Shown here: one piece after another, positions 1 to 9,635 of the stretch | Numbering within the stretch: the stretch's first letter is position 1 | Layout: every line of letters starts with the position of its first letter | From: Lichenicola sp964245345 | Lineage (GTDB): Bacteria > Pseudomonadota > Alphaproteobacteria > Acetobacterales > Acetobacteraceae | NCBI GenBank assembly: GCA_964245345.1 | Contig: CAXTMS010000011.1 | Span: forward strand, 1 to 34,171 | Direction of reading: 5' to 3' | DNA: 34,171 bases | Translations under genes and position numbers: made by a program | Notes under the pieces: model-generated | Databases searched by the model: none | Seen by the model: only the letters and a program-made list of their open reading frames with translations | What the model was told of the DNA's origin: nothing

Positions 1-546
1 GCGCCGTTCAAGCCGCGCGGCACCGACGTGTCGGTGATCCTCGACCTGATGATCCACGACCTCGACCTGGTGCTGGCGATCGTGGACAGCCCGATCGAAA
101 GCGTGGACGCGCTTGGCGCCGCGGTGAGCAGCGCGCACGAGGACATCGCCAACGCCCGGGTGCGCTTCGGCAACGGCTGCGTCGCCACCATCACCGCCAG
201 CCGCATCTCGCTCAAGACCGAGCGGCGCATGCGCTTGTTCTCGGAGGAAGGCTACCTGTCGGCGGATTTCGTCACCCGCGAGCTGACCATGATCGGGCGC
301 GAGCGGGGGCTGCCGCTTCCCGGCACCGGCGGCTTCCGGCGGGAGGCGGTGAGCTGGCAGGAGCACGACACCCTGGCCGCCGAGCACGAGGCGTTCTGCG
401 CCTCCTGCCTGGACGGCGCGCCGGTGGTGGTGGACGCGGTGGCCGGCAGGCGGGCGCTCGCCGCCGCCATCGCGGTGACAAACGGGATCGCCGAGTCGCG
501 CCGCCGCATGGAGCTGTCCGGGCTGATCGGCGCCGCGCCGGGGTGA
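1..546 (+). CDS. Gfo/Idh/MocA-family oxidoreductase, C-terminal part (5' end outside window)
   Basis: The reading frame is open from base 1 (A-P-F-K-P-R-G-T-D-V-S-V...), so the gene starts before the window and about 181 C-terminal codons are present. The segment matches the C-terminal substrate-binding alpha/beta domain of Gfo/Idh/MocA dehydrogenases. It contains the family-typical stretch with M-I-H-D-L-D-L, where the His lies in the usual catalytic region, and a late V-D-A-V-A-G-R-R-A-L helix. The N-terminal NAD(P)-binding Rossmann domain is missing from view. The HDLDL type resembles the member found near lpx genes, which oxidises UDP-GlcNAc in lipid A amide-variant synthesis. That is recall only, and no lpx gene is visible here. 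The gene converges on the hydrolase gene, with only 5 bp between the two stop codons. Family assignment is good; substrate is unknown. Confidence 0.8.
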   Translation, partial: APFKPRGTDVSVILDLMIHDLDLVLAIVDSPIESVDALGAAVSSAHEDIANARVRFGNGCVATITASRISLKTERRMRLFSEEGYLSADFVTRELTMIGRERGLPLPGTGGFRREAVSWQEHDTLAAEHEAFCASCLDGAPVVVDAVAGRRALAAAIAVTNGIAESRRRMELSGLIGAAPG

Positions 547-551
547 GGCCG

Positions 552-1409
552 CTAGGCCACCCCGTGTTCGTGCAGCCAGGCGAGCGCGCGACGCCAGGCA
601 TCCTCGGCATCGGCCTTGCGGTAGCTCGGGCGGTAGTCGGCATGGAAGCCGTGCGGCGCGTCCGGATACACCACGATGTCCACCGTCCGCCCCGCCTCGC
701 GCGCCTTCGTCTGCGCCGCGCGTACGTCGTCCTGCGAGATGCTGGTGTCCTGCCCGCCGTATAGCCCCAGCAGCGGGCATTTGAGCCCGGCCGCGAGCTC
801 CAGCGGGTTGCGCGGCTGGATCGGCGTGTCAGGGCTGTTCACCGGACCATAGAACGCGACCGCCGCCTTCAACCGCGCGTCATGCTCGGCGTACAGCCAG
901 GTGTCGCGGCCGCCGCGGCAGAAGCCGATCACGCCGAGCCGCGACAGGTCGCCGTGCTGGCCGCCGGCCCAGCTCGCGGTCGCGTCCAGGTCCGACAGCA
1001 CCAGGGCGTCCGGCGCCTTGCTGATCACGTTTCGCACGATCGCCTGCGGGTCGGTCATGGTCGACAGGTCCGCCAGCCGCGCATACAGCTCCGGCGCCAC
1101 CGCAAGGTAGCCTTTGTGCGCCAGGCGCCGGCACACGTCCTTGATGTACTCATGGACGCCGAAGATTTCCTCGATCACCAGCACCATGGGGAACGGGCCC
1201 GCGCCGTCGGGCCGGGCCAGATAGGCTGGCAGCGCGCCGTCGGCGACCGGAATGTGCACCTCCCCGGCCACCAGCCCCGTGCTGCCGGTGTGGATCACCT
1301 GCGCGTCGGCGCCGCGCGTGGCGGCCAGGGTGATGCCGGTGATCAGCCCGTTCATCACGAAGGTGCGCCGCGGCAGCGGGAAGTGCCTCAACCCTTCGGT
1401 CTCGTCCAT
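552..1409 (-). CDS. dienelactone hydrolase family protein, probable Tat-exported
   Basis: A 285-residue alpha/beta hydrolase of the dienelactone hydrolase (carboxymethylenebutenolidase) family, which opens lactone or ester bonds with a Cys nucleophile. Visible catalytic elements are the Glu pair in V-I-E-E-I-F-G (about 80-81), the nucleophile elbow G-F-C-R-G-G (Cys164), Asp221 in Y-G-G-Q-D and His253 in P-H-G-F-H. The N-terminus carries P-R-R-T-F-V-M (about 13-19), then a hydrophobic stretch ending A-D-A-Q. This looks like a twin-arginine signal, so the enzyme may be periplasmic; classical DLH enzymes are cytosolic. It lies 23 bp downstream of the aldo/keto reductase gene on the same strand and is probably the last gene of that operon. 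The substrate cannot be told from sequence. Confidence 0.85.
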   Translation of the reverse strand: MDETEGLRHFPLPRRTFVMNGLITGITLAATRGADAQVIHTGSTGLVAGEVHIPVADGALPAYLARPDGAGPFPMVLVIEEIFGVHEYIKDVCRRLAHKGYLAVAPELYARLADLSTMTDPQAIVRNVISKAPDALVLSDLDATASWAGGQHGDLSRLGVIGFCRGGRDTWLYAEHDARLKAAVAFYGPVNSPDTPIQPRNPLELAAGLKCPLLGLYGGQDTSISQDDVRAAQTKAREAGRTVDIVVYPDAPHGFHADYRPSYRKADAEDAWRRALAWLHEHGVA

Positions 1410-1432
1410 CGCCGATCTCCCGTGAACAATGT

Positions 1433-2419
1433 TCAGCGGTTCAGCGCCGCCATGGCCGCTTCCGGATAGCGCGTCCCGGTTGCAGCGCCCGGCGGCAGCG
1501 CCGCGGCGATCTGCTCCAGCTCCCCGGGCGTCAGCACCACGTCGAGCGACGCGTTGTTTTCCCGGAGGTAGCGCACGCGCTTGGTCCCGGGGATCGGCAC
1601 GACGTCGTCGCCCTGGGCCAGCACCCAGGCCAGCGCCAGCTGCGACGGCGTGCAGCCCTTGGTGTCGGCGATCCGCTCGACCTGCCTGACGAGGTCGAGG
1701 TTCTTCCCGAGGTTCTCGCCCTGGAACCGCGGGTTGTGGCGTCGGAAGTCGCCGGGTGCCAAGTCGTCCACGCTCCTGTATTGGCCGGTGAGGAAGCCGC
1801 GGCCGAGCGGGCTGTACGGCACGAAGCCGATGCCGAGCTCGCGCAGCGTGGGCAGGATCTCCGCCTCCGGATCACGGCTCCACAACGAGTACTCGGTTTG
1901 CAGCGCCGCGATCGGATGCACCGCGTGGGCGCGCCGGATCGTCGCCGGCGCCGCCTCGGACAGCCCGAGATGGCGCACCTTGCCCTGCGACACCAGGCGC
2001 GCCATCGCGCCCACCGTGTCCTCGATCGGCGTGTTCGGGTCGACGCGGTGCTGGTAGTACAGGTCGATGGTCTCGATCCCCAGCCGCTTGAGGCTCGCCT
2101 CGCAGGCGGCGATCACGTACTCCGGCCGGCCGTCGATGCCCTTGAACTCGCCGTTCGGACCGCGGACGTTGCCGAACTTGGTGGCGATCACCAGCCCGTC
2201 GCGCCGGTTCTTGATGGCGCGTCCGATCAGCTCCTCGTTGTGGCCGCTGCCGTACATGTCGGCGGTGTCGAGAAAGGTGACGCCGTCCTCGATCGCAGCC
2301 TGGAGGGTCGCGATCGAGCCCGCCTCGTCGCGCTCGCCGTAGAACTCCGACATGCCCATGCAGCCGAGGCCCAGGGCGGACACGATGGGGCCGTTGCGGC
2401 CGAGCCGGCGGGTCTTCAT
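1433..2419 (-). CDS. aldo/keto reductase
   Basis: A 328-residue NADPH-dependent aldo/keto reductase with the (beta/alpha)8 fold, reducing carbonyl compounds. The catalytic tetrad is visible: Asp51 and Tyr56 in D-T-A-D-M-Y-G, Lys81 in T-K-F-G, and His124 in Y-Y-Q-H-R. The cofactor-binding end is present as P-I-P-G-T-K-R. Length and the opening (M-K-T-R-R-L-G-R-N-G, then L-G-L-G-C-M-G-M-S) match the AKR13/YakC-like group. The ATG overlaps the stop of the upstream dehydratase gene (ATGA), indicating translational coupling. The physiological substrate is unknown. Confidence 0.92.
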   Translation of the reverse strand: MKTRRLGRNGPIVSALGLGCMGMSEFYGERDEAGSIATLQAAIEDGVTFLDTADMYGSGHNEELIGRAIKNRRDGLVIATKFGNVRGPNGEFKGIDGRPEYVIAACEASLKRLGIETIDLYYQHRVDPNTPIEDTVGAMARLVSQGKVRHLGLSEAAPATIRRAHAVHPIAALQTEYSLWSRDPEAEILPTLRELGIGFVPYSPLGRGFLTGQYRSVDDLAPGDFRRHNPRFQGENLGKNLDLVRQVERIADTKGCTPSQLALAWVLAQGDDVVPIPGTKRVRYLRENNASLDVVLTPGELEQIAAALPPGAATGTRYPEAAMAALNR

Positions 2420-2784
2420 GGGCTTGTGTCTCCGTGGGCGGCGGTGAAGGCGCGCTCGATGCGGGCGGCGACGATGAAGTCGTTGCGATGCAGCCCGACG
2501 ATGGCGTGGGTTTGCAGGTCGACCTCCACATAGCCCCAGCCGAAGCGGAGGTCGGGATGGTGCTGCTGTTCCTCGGCGATGCCGGCAATGGTGGACACGA
2601 AGCCGAACGCCGAGGCGAAGTCGCGGAACACGTAGCGGCGGAAGATCACGCGCCCGTCCTCGCCCGGCTGCCAGTGCGGCAGGGCGGACAGCATCGTCTC
2701 GACCTCCTCCGGCTCCAGCCGTACCGCATCCGCCCGGCAGGCGACGCAGCGCTCGTCGGCCAGGTCTTTCCCCGCGGCGCTCAC
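2416..2784 (-). CDS. phhB: 4a-hydroxytetrahydrobiopterin (pterin-4a-carbinolamine) dehydratase
   Basis: A 122-residue protein with the PCD signature: E-E-Q-Q-H-H-P-D in the middle, then Y-V-E-V, T-H-A-I-V-G-L and a late N-D-F-I-V-A-A. These are the His and Asp positions that dehydrate 4a-hydroxytetrahydropterin so the pterin can be recycled. The start is a GTG overlapping the TGA of the GMC gene (GTGA). The longer frame upstream is only the shadow of that gene. An N-terminal C-V-A-C pair is seen, which is not needed for catalysis. No aromatic amino-acid hydroxylase is visible nearby, so its role inside an oxidoreductase operon is unexplained. It could serve a hydroxylase or molybdopterin-related process elsewhere. 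Confidence 0.9.
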   Translation of the reverse strand: MSAAGKDLADERCVACRADAVRLEPEEVETMLSALPHWQPGEDGRVIFRRYVFRDFASAFGFVSTIAGIAEEQQHHPDLRFGWGYVEVDLQTHAIVGLHRNDFIVAARIERAFTAAHGDTSP

Positions 2785-4469
2785 AGCTCGCCCCGCTTCG
2801 CCAGGGCCTGGATCCGGTCGGCGGTGCGCAGCGCCAGCGCCTGGATCGTCAGCGACGGGTTCACGCCCCCGGTGGTGGGGAACACCGACCCGTCGCAGAT
2901 GAACAGGTTCGGAACGTCCCAGGACCGGCAGTCGGCGTCGACCACGCTGCTGCGCCGGTCGTTGCCCATGCGCGCGGTGCCGGCGAGGTGGTTGGTGTCG
3001 TCCTCCTGCCGCCACACGTTCCTGGCGCCCGACGCCTCGAGCTGCCGGCTCATGAAGTCGAGGGAATGGTCGATCATCGCCTTGTCGTTGTCGCACCAGT
3101 TGTAGGTGACGCGGGCCACCTTCAGGCCGTACTGGTCGTCCTCGTCGGCCAGCGTCACGGTGTTGCGCTCCTGCGGCATCATCTCGCCGACCATCTTCAG
3201 CCCGACCATGTGGTTGTACTTGGTCATCTCGTCCTGCAGCGCCCGGCCCCACAACCCGCGCGCGCCGGTGTAGACCGAGGCCCATTCCACCGGCAGCGGG
3301 CCCTGGCTCATGTGGATGTAGCCGCCGTGGAAGTCCTTGTTGTCGTCGTAGTTCCAGTGCTCGGTGATGGCCAGCGACGGCGGCCCCTTGTTCCAGCGCA
3401 CCTCCTCGTCCATCTCGCCCCACGCCGCGACGTTGGACTGCGTCATGAGATACTTGCCGACCAGGCCCGACGAGTTGGCGAGGCCGTGCCGGTGCCGGTC
3501 GGTGGCCGAGTTCAGCAGCAGGCGCGGCGTCTCGATCGCATAGCCGGCGACCACGACGTTGCGCGCGCGCTGGAACCGCCAGGCGCCGTCGCGGTGGTAG
3601 TGCAGGCCGGTCGCGAGCCCCTGCTTGTCGGTCTCGATCCGTCCGACCATGGCGAGGTCGCGTATCTCGGCGCCGGCCTTGATCGCGCGCGGGATAAACG
3701 TCACCAGCATGCTCTGCTTGGCGTTGGTCGAGCAGCCGACGCGGCAGAAGCCGCGATACACGCAGGGCGGCGACTTGCCGCGCGGCGCCGACAGGGTCGC
3801 CAGCGGGGTTTCCGTCCACTTGATGCCGAGCGCCTCGGCGCCCTTCGCCAGGGTCAGCGCCGCCGCGTTCAGGTTGTGCTGGCGATACGGGTAGCGCGGT
3901 CGGGACGGCCCCCAGGGATAGCTGATCGGCCCCGAGATCTTCAGCGCCTCCTCGGCTTCCGCGTAGTAGTGCCACATCTCGCGCCAGTCGACCGGCCAGT
4001 CCGCGCCGAAGCCCTGCTTGGTGCGGGACTTGAACGATTCCGGCCGCTGCCGCAGCGCCACCATGGCGTAGTGCACGGTGGAGCCGCCCACCGCCTTGCC
4101 GCTGTTGTTGCTGCCGAGCTTGAGCGGGTTGTTGCCATCGGTGACGCGCCGGTCGGTCCAGAACAGCTGTGACTGCGCCGTCTCGTCGGAGGCGAAGTCC
4201 TCCAGCGGGCGGAAGAACGGCCCGGCGTCGAACGCGACCACCGAGAACCCCATCTCCGCCAGCCGCGCCGCGAGCGCGCCGCCGCCGGCGCCGGTGCCGA
4301 CGATGGCGAAGTCGACCGCCTCGTCCTCGCGATACTCGCGCATGGAAAACCAGCCGCCCGGCACGTGCGGATCCGGCGCCCGGCCGTTCCTGGCACGAGG
4401 CTCGGACATCTTTTCCAGGTTGATCCCGGAGCGGAGGGGCTCGCGGTTGGTGAGGACCTTGTCAGACAT
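2781..4469 (-). CDS. GMC-family FAD oxidoreductase (gluconate 2-dehydrogenase large-subunit type)
   Basis: A 562-residue flavoprotein. The FAD Rossmann motif G-T-G-A-G-G-G lies at about 58-64. A GMC C-terminal domain carries the catalytic His494 (H-L-A-G-T-A-R-M-G) and Asn537 (N-P-S-L-T-I-Q-A-L-A). A Cys cluster (Cys236, Cys242, Cys246) occurs where gluconate/sorbitol dehydrogenase-type GMC proteins carry similar cysteines. The family oxidises sugar or polyol hydroxyls and passes electrons to a cytochrome or quinone. The start at ATG 4469 is chosen because a perfect AGGAGG (4480-4485) lies 10 bases upstream; the frame extends further but reads through the upstream gene. It overlaps the subunit-3-like gene by 8 bp, so the two are probably made together. 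No cytochrome c subunit is adjacent. The substrate is not deducible. Confidence 0.9.
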   Translation of the reverse strand: MSDKVLTNREPLRSGINLEKMSEPRARNGRAPDPHVPGGWFSMREYREDEAVDFAIVGTGAGGGALAARLAEMGFSVVAFDAGPFFRPLEDFASDETAQSQLFWTDRRVTDGNNPLKLGSNNSGKAVGGSTVHYAMVALRQRPESFKSRTKQGFGADWPVDWREMWHYYAEAEEALKISGPISYPWGPSRPRYPYRQHNLNAAALTLAKGAEALGIKWTETPLATLSAPRGKSPPCVYRGFCRVGCSTNAKQSMLVTFIPRAIKAGAEIRDLAMVGRIETDKQGLATGLHYHRDGAWRFQRARNVVVAGYAIETPRLLLNSATDRHRHGLANSSGLVGKYLMTQSNVAAWGEMDEEVRWNKGPPSLAITEHWNYDDNKDFHGGYIHMSQGPLPVEWASVYTGARGLWGRALQDEMTKYNHMVGLKMVGEMMPQERNTVTLADEDDQYGLKVARVTYNWCDNDKAMIDHSLDFMSRQLEASGARNVWRQEDDTNHLAGTARMGNDRRSSVVDADCRSWDVPNLFICDGSVFPTTGGVNPSLTIQALALRTADRIQALAKRGEL

Positions 4470-5109
4470 GCCGGTTCTTCCTCCTCGCCTTGTCCTCCTC
4501 GCCGGGCTTGGCTTCCGCCGCTTCCCACGGGTCGCGCATGCCGAACCCCATGCGCACGTAGCCGCGGGGGGATGCCGGGCCGCCATAGCCGATCCGGCTC
4601 CAGGAGGTGGGGTGGGCGTAGTAGGCCGCCACGATGTCCACCAGCACGTGCTGCTTGAAGAACAGGTCCGGCGCCATGTCGCCCCAGGCCGGGTCCTTCA
4701 GCTCGCCCTTCTGCATGCGGGTGAGCAGGACATCGCGCCTGCTGCCGTCGAGAACGGCGAACCGTGTGTCGAACGCCTTGGTCGACTCCGCGTCCAGCGC
4801 CTTGATCGCCCGGTGCCACGCCTCCTGCGCCGGCGGCAGGCCGGCGTAGCGGTAGCCGAGGCTGAGGTCGAGGGTCAGCTCCTGGTCGACATAGGCAGCC
4901 AGCGGCACGAAGTCCGGCCCCGGCTCCTGCGGCACCACCCGGTCGCAGATCGCCTGCAGCGTGGCGAACTCGTCTTCCGTCAGGGTATGCGGATCACGGT
5001 CCACCGACAGGCGCCGGTCGATCGCGGTCCGCGTCGGGTCGTTCCAGGACACGGTGTTGCGCTTGCGCAGCACGTCGTAGCCCGGGTAGCGGGGAAGCCC
5101 GTCAGTCAT
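4462..5109 (-). CDS. gluconate 2-dehydrogenase subunit 3 family protein
   Basis: A 215-residue protein with the subunit-3 pattern: L-T-E-D-E-F-A-T-L-Q-A-I-C-D-R-V-V-P near residues 43-60, the region where this family pairs with a GMC flavoprotein. There is also a C-terminal aromatic/Gly segment (S-R-I-G-Y-G-G-P-A-S-P-R-G-Y-V). In characterised gluconate and fructose dehydrogenases the small subunit is exported by Tat and supports the flavoprotein subunit. I see no obvious twin-arginine signal here, so its location is uncertain. It starts at ATG 5109, overlapping the membrane-protein gene by 8 bp, and its stop overlaps the GMC start by 8 bp. The gene order membrane protein > subunit 3 > GMC suggests one complex. 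Confidence 0.85.
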   Translation of the reverse strand: MTDGLPRYPGYDVLRKRNTVSWNDPTRTAIDRRLSVDRDPHTLTEDEFATLQAICDRVVPQEPGPDFVPLAAYVDQELTLDLSLGYRYAGLPPAQEAWHRAIKALDAESTKAFDTRFAVLDGSRRDVLLTRMQKGELKDPAWGDMAPDLFFKQHVLVDIVAAYYAHPTSWSRIGYGGPASPRGYVRMGFGMRDPWEAAEAKPGEEDKARRKNRHV

Positions 5110-6076
5110 CGCGTCGCTCCAGCAGGTCGAGGGCGGCGAGCCCGGCGAGGGCCAGGCCGGTGAAGGCGGGCGGCGTCGGGATCGGCGGCCCGTCGAGCAG
5201 GTTCTGGGTCCAGTTGCGCCAGCCGCCCATCATCCGGGCAACGCCGCGCATGTGGAAGCCGGTGCCGGCCAGGCCGGCGAACGCGGTGGCGAACATTCCG
5301 GCCCGTGCCGCGGTGTGGCGGGCAGCCCCGCCACGCAGCGCCGCATCGGCCAGCAGGGCTGCCGAGGCGGGCGGGATGGTGACAGGCGTGTACATGAACG
5401 GGTTCTGGAAGTTGCCGCGGAAGTGCAGCAGCCATGCCTCCCCGGTGGTGCCGGCGAGGCTGAGCGCGGTGAACACGGACAGCACCTTGCCGGCATCCAG
5501 GCCATACAGCGTCGGCGGCACGCCCTTCGGCGTCCTGCGCAGCCGCTCGGACATGTTGCCGAGCACGCCGCTGATGGCGATGGCCATCGGCGCCCCGATC
5601 GGCGCGCGGTAGAAGAAGTTGAGCCAGGAAAAGCCGCCCTGGCGCGAGCCCACGTTGTAGACGTGGAACGCGGTGCCGATCACGCCGGTCAGCGCGGTCA
5701 GCCCGAACACCACGTCGCGCGCCACGTGCACGTCCGGCCGGTCGTCGGCGGTGCCGTGCGCGCTGGCGGCGAGCGCCAGCGTCGACACCACCAGCGGCGT
5801 GAACATCGCCCGGTTGCGGAAGGAGCCGCGGTAGTGCTCCAGCGCGCTGTCGGTCAGCACCGAGAAGGCGAGCACGCCCGAGGCCTGGTTCAGCTTCTGC
5901 GCGGAGTTCACCATCACCGACCTGGTGGCCGGCGGTCCCTTCGGCGCCAGGACGGCGGGGACCGGTGGGGCATTCCGCAGCGCCGACACCTGCCGCGACA
6001 GCGTCGCCAGCGCCTGGCGCGCCGGCGCGTCGCGTCCGCTTCGGGAAGGCAGGAGAAGGTCGGGCAGGGAGATCAT
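5102..6076 (-). CDS. unrecognised membrane protein with internal duplication, dehydrogenase-associated
   Basis: A 324-residue protein I cannot assign to a named family. After a polar N-terminus of about 60 residues it has several hydrophobic segments (roughly 91-107, 123-140, 158-172, 228-245, 260-277, 302-318). It is built of two similar halves, about 67-177 and 197-320. H-Y-R-G-S-F-R-N (His81) matches H-F-R-G-N-F-Q-N (His218). G-V-I-G-T-A-F-H (His138) matches G-L-A-G-T-G-F-H (His275). A Pro-rich A-P-I-G-A-P matches P-P-I-P-T-P-P. The His-to-His spacing is 57 residues in both halves. It is the first gene of the operon and overlaps the subunit-3-like gene by 8 bp. An anchor or electron-accepting subunit is plausible but unproven, and no heme CXXCH is present. 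Confidence 0.8.
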   Translation of the reverse strand: MISLPDLLLPSRSGRDAPARQALATLSRQVSALRNAPPVPAVLAPKGPPATRSVMVNSAQKLNQASGVLAFSVLTDSALEHYRGSFRNRAMFTPLVVSTLALAASAHGTADDRPDVHVARDVVFGLTALTGVIGTAFHVYNVGSRQGGFSWLNFFYRAPIGAPMAIAISGVLGNMSERLRRTPKGVPPTLYGLDAGKVLSVFTALSLAGTTGEAWLLHFRGNFQNPFMYTPVTIPPASAALLADAALRGGAARHTAARAGMFATAFAGLAGTGFHMRGVARMMGGWRNWTQNLLDGPPIPTPPAFTGLALAGLAALDLLERRDD

Positions 6077-6109
6077 TCGGCGGAACAGTCCTGTTGGTGT
6101 CGGGTGCCA

Positions 6110-7204
6110 TCAGTCGGCAAAGCGCTCGGCATCCTGGTGCTTCAGCGCGATCCCGATCCCGGGACGCGACAGGTCGGGACGGATCGCGCCGTTGTCGGCT
6201 ACCGGCGCGCCGTCGAACAGCATGTGCTCGATGCGGACGTGGTCGTGGAACCATTCGAGATGGCGCAGCCGCGGCACGACGCAGGCGACGTGCAGATGGG
6301 CCGAGGGCCCGCAATGGCCGGACAAGTCACGATGGTGCGCGTCCGCCAGCGCGCCTGCCTGCAGGAAGCCGGTGACGCCGCCGCACCGGGTGACGTCGGC
6401 CTGCAGAACGTCGACCGCACCGGCCTCGAGCCAGCGCCGGAAGTCGTCGACCTCAAAGCCGTACTCGCCCGCCGCGACCTCGACACGCGCCGGCACCCGG
6501 GCGCGCACGAAGGCGAGCCCTGCGGTGTCGTCGGAGGACACCGGCTCCTCGAACCAGGCCACCTGCTGGTCCTGAAAGGTTTCCGCCATCTCGATCGCTT
6601 GTTTCGGGTGGTAGGCGCCGTTGGCATCGACGAACAGCGTCGCATCGCCGATCGCCGCCTTGGCCGCCGCCACGCGTGCCGGGTCGCGCTCCGGCTGCGA
6701 GCCGACCTTCATCTTCACCCAGCGGCAGCCGTCGCGCTCCACCCAGCCGGCGAGCTGGCGCTGCAGCGTGGCGTCGTCGTAGCTGGTGAAGCCGCCGCTG
6801 CCGTAGATCGGCACCGCGTCGCGGGCGCGCCCGAACAGGGTCGCCAGCGGCAGCTCGAGCAGCTGGCCCTTCAGGTCCCACAGGGCCAAGTCAACCGCGG
6901 AGACCGCCGTCGCCACGATGCCCGAGCGTCCCATGTTGCGGATCGCGCCCTGCATCACCCGCCACGCCGTCGGCACGTCCATCGCGTCTTGCCCGTGCAG
7001 CACCTCGGCAAGCTTGCCGGATGCCAGCGCGGCGGCGCTGCCCGCGCCATAGGTGTAGCCGAACCCGGTTTGCCCACCAGCCTCGACCTCGACCGTTACC
7101 AGGGTGGTGGAGGTCCAGGCGAGGGTGCCGTCGGCCTCGGGCGCGTCGGTCGGGATGGTGTAGGAGCGCGCCCGGACGGCGCCGATCGGGGTGTCGCGGA
7201 CCAT
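6110..7204 (-). CDS. enolase-superfamily enzyme, mandelate racemase/muconate lactonizing subgroup
   Basis: A 364-residue member of the mandelate racemase subgroup, which abstracts the alpha-proton of a carboxylate (racemases and acid-sugar dehydratases). Seen are the base motif K-M-K (Lys164, Lys166), metal ligands at Asp193 (F-V-D-A-N-G), Glu219 (E-E-P) and Glu247 (A-G-E), and the second base dyad Asp270/His297. The dyad favours the mandelate racemase type over the muconate-cycloisomerase type. A Glu317 (H-L-E-W-F) lies at the end of the barrel. ATG 7204 is the only well-placed start. It is 33 bp upstream of the membrane-protein gene on the same strand and could feed the same operon. An acid-sugar dehydratase acting with the downstream dehydrogenase is a guess. 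Substrate unknown. Confidence 0.87.
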   Translation of the reverse strand: MVRDTPIGAVRARSYTIPTDAPEADGTLAWTSTTLVTVEVEAGGQTGFGYTYGAGSAAALASGKLAEVLHGQDAMDVPTAWRVMQGAIRNMGRSGIVATAVSAVDLALWDLKGQLLELPLATLFGRARDAVPIYGSGGFTSYDDATLQRQLAGWVERDGCRWVKMKVGSQPERDPARVAAAKAAIGDATLFVDANGAYHPKQAIEMAETFQDQQVAWFEEPVSSDDTAGLAFVRARVPARVEVAAGEYGFEVDDFRRWLEAGAVDVLQADVTRCGGVTGFLQAGALADAHHRDLSGHCGPSAHLHVACVVPRLRHLEWFHDHVRIEHMLFDGAPVADNGAIRPDLSRPGIGIALKHQDAERFAD

Positions 7205-7266
7205 CGGGTCGTCCTTCCGGTCTGGAGAACCCTTCCCGAACGCCGAGCCGACCAGCTTTGTTGCAA

Positions 7267-7290
7267 CGGCTCCGGCAACGACCGGAACCG
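7267..7290 (-). terminator. hairpin after the ABC-F gene, possible weak terminator
   Basis: Read on the minus strand, CGGTTCCGG, a 6-base loop and CCGGAGCCG form a 9-pair stem with one G-U pair, just 3' of the uup stop. It is followed by TTGCAAC rather than a run of Ts. It may therefore only slow RNA decay or polymerase and not terminate. Confidence 0.35.
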
Positions 7291-7292
7291 TT

Positions 7293-9107
<1,815 letters not shown>

Positions 9108-9175
9108 GCGCCGGTTCTGGCCGATGGCCTCCGCCGGCGCAACACGGCCGGGCGCGGCCGAGGGCTGCCGGCCGG

Positions 9176-9613
9176 CTACTTCCGGGCGGTCTGGTGTTCC
9201 GCCTGCTGCCGGAACAGCCGGTCCGCCACCTGCTTCTGCTCATCAGACAGCGCCGCGTAGAGGGTCCCGAACGCGTCCGACAGCTTCTGCGTGTTGTCGG
9301 CATAGGAGCGCGCCACCGCGGCATAGGACTTCATGTTGTCCAGGGCGTTCATGGTCGCGGCGCTGGCGGCGCGGTTGCGGAACAGCGCGTCGGTGGCGGC
9401 CGCGTTGTCGCGCATCGCCTGGGCGAAGCTGTTCCATTGCGCCATCTGCGGCGGGGTGATCTGCAGCGCCGCCTGCAGCGTCTGGATCCGCTGGTCGGCC
9501 GCCTGCTGCTCGGTCTGCTGCGGCGCCGTGGTGGCGGCACCGGCGCCGTGCGCGGCCAGCGGCGAGGCGGCCAGCATCAGGGTCAGGACCCGGATCATCG
9601 TGTGCTTCATCAT
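9176..9613 (-). CDS. Spy/CpxP-like LTXXQ-motif periplasmic protein
   Basis: A 145-residue exported helical protein. An AGGAGG (9619-9624) lies 5 bases before ATG 9613, with a second ATG directly following, which decides the start against the long upstream frame. The N-terminus is basic, then hydrophobic (V-L-T-L-M-L-A-A) and ends near A-H-G-A-G-A, a Sec signal peptide. The mature part is all-helical with two degenerate LTXXQ motifs, I-T-P-P-Q and L-S-D-E-Q. Together with Q/A/N-rich helices these mark the Spy/CpxP fold, which contains periplasmic chaperones and envelope-stress or metal-linked proteins. It lies 22 bp downstream of the Gly-rich exported protein gene, probably in the same transcript. 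Confidence 0.8.
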   Translation of the reverse strand: MMKHTMIRVLTLMLAASPLAAHGAGAATTAPQQTEQQAADQRIQTLQAALQITPPQMAQWNSFAQAMRDNAAATDALFRNRAASAATMNALDNMKSYAAVARSYADNTQKLSDAFGTLYAALSDEQKQVADRLFRQQAEHQTARK

Positions 9614-9635
9614 GTGCTCCTCCTTGCCGTCGCGC

